A DNA stretch of 64,000 nucleotides from Formosa agariphila KMM 3901 (GCF_000723205.1 NZ_HG315671.1:3168940-3232939); one strand, 5' to 3'; counted from the first letter of the stretch, positions 18,910 through 28,317 are shown. Notes: generated from the sequence alone by a model not told the origin. Program-made: numbers and translations.

Positions 18910-19860
18910 ATGAAGATTAAAAATTACGTATATATCTTACCAATACTACTTGTATTTCTTACTTCTTGTAATAATGATGATGATGAAGTTATTATCTTAG
19001 AGACACCTACTATTTCTGAAGTTGAGGTTGGTCTTTACAATAACGAACTTGGCGTTGTTGGTGAAGACTTTCATCTTAACGCAGAAATACTTGCAGGAGA
19101 TCTTATCGACATCGTTAAGGTAAACATAGAACAGAAAAGTAATGAAACGTATGCGGAAGAATGGTCTTATGAGATTACTTGGGATAAATATCAAGGCTTG
19201 AAAAATGCTACAATGCATCAACATTTCGATATTCCCGCAGAAGCTCCAAAAGGTAAATATGACTTTATTATTACAATTACTGATCAGAATGGAACGTATC
19301 TAGAAGAAATTAGACAAGTTGAATTAATTGATGCTGCCGATTTTCCAGACGTTAATCCGCATGTTAGTGTGTTTGGAGTAGACAAAATTAATGTCGATGG
19401 GGTTTCAGGATTTAATAATTTTTATAATAATGGTGAATTTAAAAATCCGGACGCAACATTTTTTAGTAAAGATGAATCTCTTTGGTCAACAATTCAAATA
19501 GGAGGTCTTAAAGGTGACGGAATTATGTACGGATTATTAATTAAAAAGAGTCTGAACCATAAACCTGAAACTGTAGAAGCTATAGATTTTTCTAAAGTTA
19601 TAGTAACAGAAGTTGTCTCACATTCTTCTGGAGATGAAGAGGTCATAACATTAAGAAACAATAAAGATACAGACCATTGGAATTACGGTCTCCCTATAAA
19701 AATAGGAGCTGCAAACGATAATAATATTCCAAATCCTAATCCTATTACGGAGGGTAATGCTTGGGAAACTGCTACGTATTATTATGGTGTAGTTTACACT
19801 AACTCATCATATTTAAAAAGTACATTCAAGTATATTGAATTTGATATCGTAATAGAATAA
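18910..19860 (+). CDS. DUF4625-type lipoprotein with extra C-terminal domain
   Basis: A 316-residue lipoprotein with lipobox LTSC (Cys about 20) followed by NNDDDE. Residues about 30-145 are a DUF4625-like Ig domain with ATMHQHFDIPAEAPKGKYDFIITITDQNG, matching the core of the two neighbouring proteins but with fewer His. Residues about 150-316 form a different, unassigned beta-rich domain (VDGVSGFNNFYNNGEF, IQIGGLKGDGIMYGLLIKKS). It ends the metal locus, closed by a terminator at 19922-19961. I infer a role in metal or cargo binding at the surface; the C-terminal domain has no visible metal motif. Confidence 0.75.
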   Translation: MKIKNYVYILPILLVFLTSCNNDDDEVIILETPTISEVEVGLYNNELGVVGEDFHLNAEILAGDLIDIVKVNIEQKSNETYAEEWSYEITWDKYQGLKNATMHQHFDIPAEAPKGKYDFIITITDQNGTYLEEIRQVELIDAADFPDVNPHVSVFGVDKINVDGVSGFNNFYNNGEFKNPDATFFSKDESLWSTIQIGGLKGDGIMYGLLIKKSLNHKPETVEAIDFSKVIVTEVVSHSSGDEEVITLRNNKDTDHWNYGLPIKIGAANDNNIPNPNPITEGNAWETATYYYGVVYTNSSYLKSTFKYIEFDIVIE

Positions 19861-19921
19861 ATGTAAAGGCAGTATTCAAAATCCATTTATGCACTACAAA
19901 CTTTATTCATATCACAAATTT

Positions 19922-19961
19922 AAAATCAGCTTTAGCCTCACCGTTACAGCTGATTTTTTTT
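19922..19961 (+). terminator. Rho-independent terminator of the metal locus
   Basis: AAAATCAGCT pairs with AGCTGATTTT (10 bp) around 16 bases, followed by a T run. It lies 61 bases after the last lipoprotein gene. Confidence 0.85.
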
Positions 19962-20110
19962 ATTCTACTTATAAATTAATTTCAACAACATCAGAAATAT
20001 AAGTGTACTAAAATAAGTTGTATGGGTTTAGATTATAAATGTCTACAAAAGGCTTTTAACACAAGGTTTTTTCATCTTCTTATAACATTTTATTCTTGAA
20101 ATTTCTACAC

Positions 20111-20122
20111 TAATCTAGATTA
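20111..20122. promoter_or_regulatory. TAATCTAGATTA palindrome upstream of SDR gene
   Basis: A perfect 12-bp palindrome, identical in its core to the 16-bp copy at 31070-31085 beside the Crp/Fnr gene. Its centre is about 35 bases before the end of a possible -7 box at 20143-20151, close to the -41 position used by Crp/Fnr activators of class II. Confidence 0.5.
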
Positions 20123-20233
20123 AGAAACTGCTCTTTCTAAGCTAAATTTTGTAATTTAGATTCTTAATAAAAAAAGCCAAACGTGTTGTATTTTGCTTTT
20201 AAATACGACAAAGACTATACAAAAGAAAAAATC

Positions 20234-20953
20234 ATGACAGAGTTAAAAAGTAAAAAAGCCATAATAACAGGAGGAAGCAGAGGTTTAGGAAAAGCAACCG
20301 CCATTGCATTTGCTAAAGAAGGTATCGATGTTGCCATAACTGGTAGAAACGAAGCACAGTTAACAGCAACAGTTGCCGAATTAAAAGCGCTTGGTGTAAA
20401 CGCTACTTATGCGGCATTCGACGTGAGTAATTACGAGGACGTAAAAACAGGAATTAATACGCTTATCGATACGCTTGGAGGTGTAGACATTCTAGTAAAT
20501 AATGCTGGAATTGCAGCTTTCGGATCGCTTAACGATATGCCTGTAGACCAGTGGACACAAATAATCCAGACTAATGTAATGGGAATGTATTATGTGACTA
20601 AAGAGGTCTTACCACATTTAATTACTCAAAATGATGGTGAAATTATAAACGTATCTTCAACGGCGGGATTAAGCGGAAATGCAACTACCTCAGCATATTC
20701 AGCTTCTAAATTTGCAGTTATCGGAATGTCTGAATCATTAATGAAAGAAGTTCGTAAGAATAACATTCGTGTGTGTACATTAACACCAAGCACCATTGCA
20801 TCAGACATGTCTATCGATTTAGGTATCGCAACAAAAGATTCTGAAGACAGTGTATTACAACCTGAAGATTTTGCAGAATTAATTCTTGCTGGATTAAAAC
20901 TACCAAAAAGAGCCATGCTTAAAAGCGCTGCATTATGGTCTACAAATCCATAA
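20234..20953 (+). CDS. Short-chain dehydrogenase/reductase (FabG-like)
   Basis: A 239-residue classical SDR. I place the start at the ATG at 20234 (MTELKSKKAIITGG), because the upstream in-frame residues do not look like coding sequence. Visible motifs: cofactor site TGGSRGLGKA, NNAG, and the catalytic Ser and YxxxK in NVSSTAGLSGNATTSAYSASKF. It resembles 3-oxoacyl-ACP reductase relatives, but the substrate is not defined. It stands alone between two terminators. The TAATCTAGATTA palindrome upstream suggests control by the Crp/Fnr protein encoded at 31095-31637. Confidence 0.88.
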   Translation: MTELKSKKAIITGGSRGLGKATAIAFAKEGIDVAITGRNEAQLTATVAELKALGVNATYAAFDVSNYEDVKTGINTLIDTLGGVDILVNNAGIAAFGSLNDMPVDQWTQIIQTNVMGMYYVTKEVLPHLITQNDGEIINVSSTAGLSGNATTSAYSASKFAVIGMSESLMKEVRKNNIRVCTLTPSTIASDMSIDLGIATKDSEDSVLQPEDFAELILAGLKLPKRAMLKSAALWSTNP

Positions 20954-20971
20954 TCTAAATATGAAAACCTT

Positions 20972-21013
20972 AAAAAAGCGAGAAATGAAATCCTTCATCT
21001 CTCGCTTTTTTTT
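20972..21013 (+). terminator. Rho-independent terminator
   Basis: GCGAGAAATGAA pairs with TTCATCTCTCGC (12 bp, one mismatch) around a four-base loop, flanked by A and T runs. It lies 25 bases after the SDR stop codon. Confidence 0.92.
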
Positions 21014-21128
21014 GACTTATAGTTTCAGAATACTATTCCGATATATTACCTTTAAACCACATTTGACACAATCAGGCTAAAAAATACAATTTACATGATT
21101 GCTAGGCTGAAAACTAAATAGATCCATA

Positions 21129-22295
21129 ATGAAAAACACGACGCCACTATTTTTCGTTCTTATGCTTTCTGTATGTTTCTTTGCTTCTGCCCAACAAAAG
21201 GAAACCTCTAAAAAGCAAAAATTTGATAAAACTATTTTCAAAGATTCTTTAGATGGTAAGTTGGACATGAGTGATTTCCTTATCGATTTTAACGGATTTA
21301 TTCCTGTAGTACAACTCATAACAGAACCAGCTCTTGGTGACATTGGAGTAAGTGCATCTGCTTTATTCATTAAACCGAATAAACAGCAAACTGAAGGAAA
21401 ATATACACCGCCAGATATTACCTTAGGTTCTGTGGGCTATACAGCAAACAAAACATGGTTTCTTAGTGCTATACGAGTGGCATCTCTTCCAGAACACCAT
21501 CTTAAATATGTTATAGGTGCAACATATGGCGATCTTAATATGGATTATTTTCGTGACCTTCCTAATTTAGGCACTCAAAATTTCGGTTTTAATTTTAATG
21601 TTTCTACCATATTTGGTGTTTTATTACGCCAGATTGCTGATACCGATTTGTATATCGGACCAGAATATTTTTATTTACACAACAAGATTAAACCTCAATT
21701 TGAAGCCAATCGTTTTCCTGATTTCGAAGATAGAACCAGTTTTACAGACAATATTAGTAGCTTAGGAATTAATATAGATTTCGATAAGCGAGACAATATA
21801 TTTACTCCGGATACTGGTCTCTACATCACCTCCGATTTTAGAATAAGTCAAGACTGGCTTGGTAGTGATTTTAATTTCCAGAACTTTCACGTCGGAGCTT
21901 TTAAATATTTTAATCCTTCTCCTAAATGGGTTTCAGGATTCCGATACGAAATGAGTTTACAATTTGGAGACGCTCCGTTTTTCATGAAACCCTCTATTGC
22001 GCTTCGTGGCGTTCCTTTAGCTAAATACCAAGGAGACCAAACGTATGTATTAGAAACAGAGCAACGTTACGACTGGTCCCTACGTTGGAGTAGTGTGGTT
22101 TTTGGAGGTCTTGCCAAAGCTCCAACCGAAAATAAAAACTTTAAATATTCGACCATGGTTTATAATTATGGTACCGGTTTTCGTTATCTCGTTGCGAGAA
22201 AATTTAAACTCAGAGCAGGATTAGATTTCGCTTGGTCTAATAATGACTTTGGATGGTATGTGGTTGTAGGAACGGTTTGGAACGATAAAAATTAA
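21129..22295 (+). CDS. BamA/Omp85-type outer-membrane barrel protein
   Basis: A 388-residue secreted protein with signal peptide (cleavage after FASA). It resembles the C-terminal surface-antigen barrel of BamA/TamA without POTRA domains: GINIDFDKRDNIFTPDTGLYITSDF, then IALRGVPLAKYQGDQTYVLETEQRYD, the RGxP and strand region typical of Omp85. The patatin gene follows 24 bases later. A barrel plus patatin pair recalls the split or fused patatin-Omp85 systems (type V secretion-like, PlpD), so I infer that this barrel may move or anchor the patatin. The role remains a guess. Confidence 0.8.
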   Translation: MKNTTPLFFVLMLSVCFFASAQQKETSKKQKFDKTIFKDSLDGKLDMSDFLIDFNGFIPVVQLITEPALGDIGVSASALFIKPNKQQTEGKYTPPDITLGSVGYTANKTWFLSAIRVASLPEHHLKYVIGATYGDLNMDYFRDLPNLGTQNFGFNFNVSTIFGVLLRQIADTDLYIGPEYFYLHNKIKPQFEANRFPDFEDRTSFTDNISSLGINIDFDKRDNIFTPDTGLYITSDFRISQDWLGSDFNFQNFHVGAFKYFNPSPKWVSGFRYEMSLQFGDAPFFMKPSIALRGVPLAKYQGDQTYVLETEQRYDWSLRWSSVVFGGLAKAPTENKNFKYSTMVYNYGTGFRYLVARKFKLRAGLDFAWSNNDFGWYVVVGTVWNDKN

Positions 22296-22319
22296 AATTG
22301 GTAAATAGACACAGATAAC

Positions 22320-23108
22320 ATGATATTAAAAGCATCCACTTGGAATCGTAAAAAAAAGTTAGGACTTGTATTATCTGGCGGAGGTTATAGAGGCGTCTCT
22401 CATATTGGTGTTTTAAAAGCTATGGAAGAACTCGGCATAAAACCCGATTACATTTCTGGAACAAGTTCGGGTGCTATTGTGGGGTCACTTTATGCTGCAG
22501 GCAATCATTGGCAGGATATTCTAGATTTTTTCATTAAAATTGAACTGTTTTCGTTTAATAATTTTACACTACGTAAGCCTGGTCTTTTCGATGGAAATAA
22601 ACTCGCTTTACAACTGAGTGCATTTTTTAAAGAGAATAATTTCGAGAGTTTAGAAATCCCGATGTACATCGCAACCACAGACTTATTAGAAGGTACTACG
22701 CGTTATTTTTCTGAAGGGATACTAACAGCACCCATCATCGCCTCATCATCAGTACCAGGTATGTTTACCCCAATAGATTTTAATGGCTATTTATTATGCG
22801 ATGGCGGTGTTACTAATAATTTCCCCATAGAACCTATTCAGGATTTATGCGACAAAATTATTGGCGTATATCTTAATCCGCTACCAGAAATGACAAGGAA
22901 AGATTTACGAACTACAAAATCCGTTATTAATCGCTCTTATAGTATTTCGGGATTGGCCGTTTGTGAATCAAAATTTAAAGATTGCGATGTGCTTATTTCT
23001 CCTAAGGAAATTGGAAACTGCGAAGCTTTTACAAAAACCCATATAGATCTTCTGTTTAAATTAGGCTATGAAGATGCTTTAGAGAAATTGAGTCATTTAG
23101 AATTTTAA
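22320..23108 (+). CDS. Patatin-like phospholipase
   Basis: A 262-residue serine hydrolase of the patatin family. The oxyanion loop GGGYRGVSHIG (about 20-30), nucleophile Ser49 in GTSSG and catalytic Asp161 in CDGG are all present, so the enzyme should be active on acyl lipids. No signal peptide is visible, which argues for a cytoplasmic or inner-membrane location, unlike PlpD. It is 24 bases downstream of the Omp85-like barrel gene, so they share a transcript. A bidirectional terminator separates it from the convergent lyase gene. Substrate unknown. Confidence 0.92.
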   Translation: MILKASTWNRKKKLGLVLSGGGYRGVSHIGVLKAMEELGIKPDYISGTSSGAIVGSLYAAGNHWQDILDFFIKIELFSFNNFTLRKPGLFDGNKLALQLSAFFKENNFESLEIPMYIATTDLLEGTTRYFSEGILTAPIIASSSVPGMFTPIDFNGYLLCDGGVTNNFPIEPIQDLCDKIIGVYLNPLPEMTRKDLRTTKSVINRSYSISGLAVCESKFKDCDVLISPKEIGNCEAFTKTHIDLLFKLGYEDALEKLSHLEF

Positions 23109-23137
23109 ACAGCATTATAAATTAAGATAAAAACAAA

Positions 23138-23167
23138 AAGGCAGATGAAAGAAATTTCACCTGCCTT
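23138..23167. terminator. Bidirectional terminator between patatin and alginate lyase genes
   Basis: AAGGCAGATGAAA pairs with TTTCACCTGCCTT (13 bp, one mismatch) around four bases. It lies between two convergent genes and has an A-rich left and a short T tail, so it can serve both strands. Confidence 0.8.
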
Positions 23168-23187
23168 AATGCTACTAAACTAAATTT

Positions 23188-26100
23188 TTATTTTTTAATA
23201 ATACGCTTTGAAATCGCATTGTGAGCTCCCGACAATCTGAAGATATAAAGTCCAGAATTTAAACTAGAAATATCTATAGTTTCACCTTGTATTGGGCGGT
23301 TAAAAATCACCTTTCCTACTTGGTCATAAACCGTTATAGTGTGATACGCTTTACCTCCTTTAATATTAATGAAGTTTGTCGCCGGGTTAGGATATAAGGA
23401 TAATTCTAGCTCCGAATTATGTTCCATTATACTCTCTTGAGAATCTGCAATAGTTCTTGAATCCGTAGCACTCGCATATCCGAATACTCTAAGCTCGTCT
23501 ATACTTGCCCAATCCCCATCGTAATCGTTGGCACCAACAACAGTCAGTCGTACATAACGTGCTTGGGTATTAGAAAACGCATCTGCAATAGGAGCTGAAT
23601 TTGTACCTGCTGTGGTATTATTAGATCTATTTACAACTTCTGAAAATGAATTTCCATCCGTAGACACTTCGATTATATACTGATACGCACGATCGCCATG
23701 ACAAATGACTTCTGTGCTGTTAACCATATGTAAGCTTCCTAGATCTACTGTGGCGTTTACAGGAAACGATTGTGCAGACCATCTAGAATCTTCATCACCA
23801 TCGACTAAGTTAGACGCTGGATTTGTAGATTGTTGCGTAGAATAAGACACCGATTTTTCTAAAGCCACATTTGTCGATTCTGTAGTTGGAGGTATTGTTG
23901 TCGCCTCTGTTAAAGTCAACTCATTAAAATACACTGTTGCTTCTCCTGTATCTTGTAAATACACTCCGTTTTTCCAATAACTTGGGTAATCCCAAAACGA
24001 CACATTGGTGTTTAATTTTTCCGATCCATTAATTTCGACAATCATATATCCTGATTCTAAAATAATATCACAATCAAAATAACCGCTTGGCGTTTCTCCA
24101 AGATCTATATGACTAGTATTCGAACCACCATCGTCAGTTTTTACCGCAGCATATAAATGCCCATCACTTTGGTAAACTCGTAATAATGGTTTATTTGGAC
24201 CATCTCCAGCATTGGCATCATCATGAATTTGCATAAATGTTAATTGCTCACATGTTTGTTCCACAATATTCACATTAGCATGAAATACCTGATCATCGTT
24301 CACATTCCAGTTTTCTAAGAATCTTAATTCGGTTCTTTGTCGCGTACTTGCATCATCTCTAGACTGATAAAAAGCCATTTTATTTCCATCGGCTACATAA
24401 AATGTGCTAGATGAATAGCCAGAAACAATATCGGATGCCGTAGCTTCTGTTCCGCTTAAAGGCGATTGCAATTTACATTGTGCCAAGTAATCTTGAAATT
24501 TAGACAGACTATATGGAGCTGTACCATTCTGACTTCCATTTACTGTAACTGCTACTGAATCTGTGAAATCACCATCTTCGGTGGTCACTGTAATCGTAGC
24601 CGAACCTTCTGAAAGTGCTGTAACTAATCCAGTTGAATTTACTGTGGCCACAGACGTATTACTACTGCTATACGTAACCGCCTGATTTGTCGCATCGCTC
24701 GGGCTAACTGTTGCCGAAAGTTGCTCAGTTACGTTAGCGTCTAACGATATATTAGATGAAGATAATGCCACTGAAGTCACAGCTATTGCTGAAGGAGCAT
24801 TTTCTCCTGCAAATACTCTTAATTCTAACAAGCTCACCCAACTTCCGTCATATGACGCTGCTCCTGTAACGTTAATTTTTACAAATCTCGCTTCGACACT
24901 ATCAAAAGCATCTGATATTGGACTTGATACCGAACCTGAAGTAGAATTAGAACTTCTATTTACAACTTCTGTAAAGGATCCGTTTTCCGATGATGACACC
25001 GAAATAGTGTATTGATATGCTCTATCTGAATAACACACCAATTCTGTACTTCCTAAAGTAAACGTTGCTCCTAGATCTATGGTTGCCGATTGCGGCATTC
25101 CCGACACAGACCATCTTGTCCCTGTATCTCCATCGACTAAATTAGCAACCGTGTGATTTCCGTCTGCAGTCCCTGTTCCTGAAGCCGATTTGTTTAATGC
25201 TAAATTGGTATCGTTTGATGGCTCTGTAACTGTAATTGAAATAGTATCTGTAAAATCTCCATCTTCTGTAGTGACTGTAATTGTTGCATTTCCTTCTGAA
25301 ACTGCTGTGACTACACCACTTGAATTTACTGTTGCTACAGACGTATTACTACTGCTATAACTTACATCTTGATTTGAAGCATTCAACGGACTTACATCAG
25401 CATTTAACGCTTGCGCTCCTCCAACAGAAATACTTGCAGAACTAGAAGAAAATGCCACGCCTGTAACGTCAATTGGGTCTGTTGGCTCTTCGCCACCTTC
25501 ACCATGACTCACAGAGAAATCGTAAACTAAAACTTCACCATAATTATCTGGGTCATCTGTATCGTCGCCTTCTTCCTCTGGATTACTTTGAGTATAATTT
25601 CCAACTTTAAAGTACGATTGATTGTAATTTATATCCATTACATAATCGTTCCCATCTGCACGTACTAAATACTGAGATGCATTCCCACTATCATACGCAT
25701 TTTTAAGATTTCCATCTTCTGCATAATAGCAGTAGTGTTTTCCATCGACTACTTTAAAAATAACTTCATGCACGTCTCCTAAATTATAGTTTTGTGTAAT
25801 GGTTACATTACTCCTTAATTTTCCACCGTTAAAAGATAGAAATAAGTGAGAACCTTCTAAACGCATCACCATAGAATCGTCTATTCCTGCTGCTTTATCA
25901 CCATGAATCTGGGTAGCAACTAAATGTGATTTATTAATTGGTAAATGCGTTATGGCTTGTTTTACATATAATTCATGCGTGCCCTCTGTAGTCCAATACA
26001 CATCTTTACTTCCATCTTCTTCACGCTCTCTAAGTTCTGAACGAATATTATCTGAATTTGGTGTTGTTCCATTATCGCTTCTTACAGGAGCGCGAAACAC

Positions 26101-27912
26101 AATCGCATTCCCTTCATCGTTCACATAAAAGAATTCGTTTCCTTGTTCGTCGCATAAGGTTTTATCTTCTTCACCTGTTGGATATGTAATTTTCCATTGG
26201 TTACAATTCTCCATTAAATCTGAAGGTATACCTGCATTTCCGCTATTCCCTTCTGCACCTGCCTGACTTACATTTATGGTTTGATTAGATACGCCAGAAC
26301 CACTTACTGTAACTGTTCCTGTTCTTGCTTCGTCTGCTGTATTTGCTGAAACTGTAATTGAAAAACTACCATTTCCATTGCTAGACGTTAGCGATACCGA
26401 AATCCATGATTGATTATCTGATACCGTCCAATTTATACTTGAAGACACATCGACTGTTTTTGTTGAACCCGCTGCTGTAAATTCTTCAACTGAAGATACT
26501 GTTAAATAATCTCCTGATGCCGAGTTTCCTGAAGCATCTAAGAAACTAGCACCTACAGAATTCCCAACCATACTATGTGTATGAGGGTTACTAATTGAAG
26601 ATCCTTTCCCTGAAACTGCAGAACTACTTGCGCTATAAATTTCTCCGCTTGCAGAAAATTCTGGATTAGCTTCTGTAAATCCACTATCAGAAATACCTAA
26701 TGAAGCGCCGTAATATACATTTCCATTATAAGTCATACTTTGCCCTGTACCTGAAATATCTCCACTTAAGATATTGGTTAAGGTTGTATAAATTACATTA
26801 TTGTTTAGAACTCCAGATGGATCATAACTCGATCTGTCGTTATAAAAGATAGGAGAATCCACATTGTATAAGGTGTTATTTTCTACAACTATATCATCAA
26901 CTTTTTGATATCCATTTGTAATTCCTCCAGAGGTATCTGAACCTCCTACTAAGGTAATTCCGTTGTTCCATTTATCGCCAGAACTCACAACATCTTGAAT
27001 GTAATTGTTGGTAATAACGTGGTAACTATCGGTGATACGAATTCCTCCTGTACCTTCAACATTTTCACCTAAAAAATAATTACCATCTACGGTAGCACGT
27101 GCGCCATGTCTCATTACTAACGATCCGCGACATCTTCTAAAGGTGTTATTTCGGTAGGTGTTATCGGCACTTTTGTTTGTAATAATTTCGTTCTCACCAT
27201 CGGCTTTATAGAAATAGTTACCCTCTACAGTAACGCTAGCACTTTTATCCTGAAATTCACTTGTCCCAACGCGAATGGTTTCACTGTCTCCAGAATGCGT
27301 TGTTGAGGGATCTCTTTTAATAAAATTAAAGAAGTAATTATCTTTAATAACGTGTCCCACAGGATTGAAATCGTTATATTCTAACTCTACCAATATTAGC
27401 GCTCCAGGACTATTCTTATTTAAAAAAGAACAGTTTTCTATCGTGTTATTCGTTCCGTAAAGCACAATCCATCGGTGCTTATCTGTGCCACTTGGCGTTA
27501 AATTGTTAAACGCACAATTTCTAATGGTTGAATTATTTGCATACGCACTACTCTTTCTAAATTGAATATGATTATTACTTCCTGCTCCACCATTCCAGTA
27601 AAAGCCATCGATAATGACATAATTTCCAGAAATATCCATATTGGTTTGACCCGTAAAAATAACACCTCCAGGAGTTTCTGCTCTTAAAATAATTGGATTT
27701 GATGCCGTACCATTAGCAGTGAAACTAATACGCTGATTACTACTATAGGTTCCGTTTGCCCAGGTGACTATATCTCCGGGAGAAAGACTTAGATTGTTAA
27801 ATTGATCTGCAGAATTTACCGTGTAATCTGCGCCGTACGTCTGAAATGCGCACAGCAGTGTTATAATGCATAGTGCGGTTCGACACATGCGACTAATTAA
27901 AAAATGTTTCAT
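23188..27912 (-). CDS. Three-catalytic-domain alginate lyase PL6-PL7-PL7, type IX secreted
   Basis: A 1574-residue secreted enzyme, start ATG 27912 (a TTG at 27966 is in frame but the signal peptide begins at MKHFLISRMC). Domains, numbered from that Met: PL6 parallel beta-helix about 28-440 (Lys247 in IITNKS and Arg268 in LVMRHG as probable base and acid); BACON about 475-552; first PL7 about 560-805 (RSELRE 624-629, QIH 668-670, YFKVGNYTQ 767-775); BIG2; F5/8 type C about 900-1035; BIG2; second PL7-like jelly roll about 1130-1335 (RTELR 1193-1197, QIH 1228-1230, YWKNGVYLQ 1312-1320); F5/8 type C about 1345-1480; type IX sorting domain about 1500-1574 (LYPNPATNFINI, ISKRIIKK). All key lyase motifs are kept, so all three domains should act on alginate. 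An alginate-regulon palindrome lies upstream (27969-27984). Confidence 0.92.
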   Translation of the reverse strand: MKHFLISRMCRTALCIITLLCAFQTYGADYTVNSADQFNNLSLSPGDIVTWANGTYSSNQRISFTANGTASNPIILRAETPGGVIFTGQTNMDISGNYVIIDGFYWNGGAGSNNHIQFRKSSAYANNSTIRNCAFNNLTPSGTDKHRWIVLYGTNNTIENCSFLNKNSPGALILVELEYNDFNPVGHVIKDNYFFNFIKRDPSTTHSGDSETIRVGTSEFQDKSASVTVEGNYFYKADGENEIITNKSADNTYRNNTFRRCRGSLVMRHGARATVDGNYFLGENVEGTGGIRITDSYHVITNNYIQDVVSSGDKWNNGITLVGGSDTSGGITNGYQKVDDIVVENNTLYNVDSPIFYNDRSSYDPSGVLNNNVIYTTLTNILSGDISGTGQSMTYNGNVYYGASLGISDSGFTEANPEFSASGEIYSASSSAVSGKGSSISNPHTHSMVGNSVGASFLDASGNSASGDYLTVSSVEEFTAAGSTKTVDVSSSINWTVSDNQSWISVSLTSSNGNGSFSITVSANTADEARTGTVTVSGSGVSNQTINVSQAGAEGNSGNAGIPSDLMENCNQWKITYPTGEEDKTLCDEQGNEFFYVNDEGNAIVFRAPVRSDNGTTPNSDNIRSELREREEDGSKDVYWTTEGTHELYVKQAITHLPINKSHLVATQIHGDKAAGIDDSMVMRLEGSHLFLSFNGGKLRSNVTITQNYNLGDVHEVIFKVVDGKHYCYYAEDGNLKNAYDSGNASQYLVRADGNDYVMDINYNQSYFKVGNYTQSNPEEEGDDTDDPDNYGEVLVYDFSVSHGEGGEEPTDPIDVTGVAFSSSSASISVGGAQALNADVSPLNASNQDVSYSSSNTSVATVNSSGVVTAVSEGNATITVTTEDGDFTDTISITVTEPSNDTNLALNKSASGTGTADGNHTVANLVDGDTGTRWSVSGMPQSATIDLGATFTLGSTELVCYSDRAYQYTISVSSSENGSFTEVVNRSSNSTSGSVSSPISDAFDSVEARFVKINVTGAASYDGSWVSLLELRVFAGENAPSAIAVTSVALSSSNISLDANVTEQLSATVSPSDATNQAVTYSSSNTSVATVNSTGLVTALSEGSATITVTTEDGDFTDSVAVTVNGSQNGTAPYSLSKFQDYLAQCKLQSPLSGTEATASDIVSGYSSSTFYVADGNKMAFYQSRDDASTRQRTELRFLENWNVNDDQVFHANVNIVEQTCEQLTFMQIHDDANAGDGPNKPLLRVYQSDGHLYAAVKTDDGGSNTSHIDLGETPSGYFDCDIILESGYMIVEINGSEKLNTNVSFWDYPSYWKNGVYLQDTGEATVYFNELTLTEATTIPPTTESTNVALEKSVSYSTQQSTNPASNLVDGDEDSRWSAQSFPVNATVDLGSLHMVNSTEVICHGDRAYQYIIEVSTDGNSFSEVVNRSNNTTAGTNSAPIADAFSNTQARYVRLTVVGANDYDGDWASIDELRVFGYASATDSRTIADSQESIMEHNSELELSLYPNPATNFINIKGGKAYHTITVYDQVGKVIFNRPIQGETIDISSLNSGLYIFRLSGAHNAISKRIIKK

Positions 27913-27968
27913 TATTGTTTTTTTAGCTATTTGTTTAAAAAATTGGTGGTTTAATCGAGGCCTCAACT

Positions 27969-27984
27969 AATTGGTTAACCAATT
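27969..27984. promoter_or_regulatory. GntR-type operator of the multidomain lyase gene
   Basis: Perfect palindrome AATTGGTTAACCAATT, 57 bases upstream of the start codon. The same core occurs in front of the gntR gene (52213-52228) and of susC (60991-61031). It lies just downstream of a -7-like box on the minus strand (TACTTTG, 27995-28001), so a bound repressor would cover the transcription start. Confidence 0.7.
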
Positions 27985-28280
27985 TTCATATCGCCAAAGT
28001 ATATAAAAGAAATCAGACTAACAACCGATTATCAGGATTTTAGACGAACTACATGTTGAAAAATCCTACAAACAAAATGATTACTGATTGAATTTTTTTC
28101 TTTAAAAATGCCTTGAGAACCGCACTCTCGCTGACGAAACACATAACAACAAAACCTATTAAATCGATAGATAATTAGTTAAAACTTTAACATATTCTCT
28201 ATTAATGTATTCTAATTCGAGAATTTCATTTTACGTATTGAACTTTATAATATGGCTCTATTGAAATTACTATAACATAA

Positions 28281-28317
28281 CAATGCCGTTACCAGAAGTA
28301 AATCTAGTAACGGCATT
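28281..28317 (-). terminator. Hairpin terminator after the PhoD gene
   Basis: AATGCCGTTAC and GTAACGGCATT form an 11-bp perfect stem around 14 bases, 22 bases beyond the stop codon of the minus-strand PhoD gene. It separates that gene from the alginate lyase gene. Confidence 0.8.

Larger units (their letters stand above)
19861..20233. other. Intergenic stretch without a gene
   Basis: This 373-base gap holds the terminator at 19922-19961, the TAATCTAGATTA palindrome at 20111-20122 and a possible -7 box (TAAATTTTG, 20143-20151) for the SDR. The frame that continues upstream of the SDR start (from a TTG at 20183) looks non-coding. Confidence 0.6.

Noticed and set aside
20183-20233. N-terminal extension of the SDR starting at TTG 20183
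   Set aside because: The 17 extra residues do not fit the usual SDR start, which begins just before the cofactor motif. The ATG at 20234 is better.
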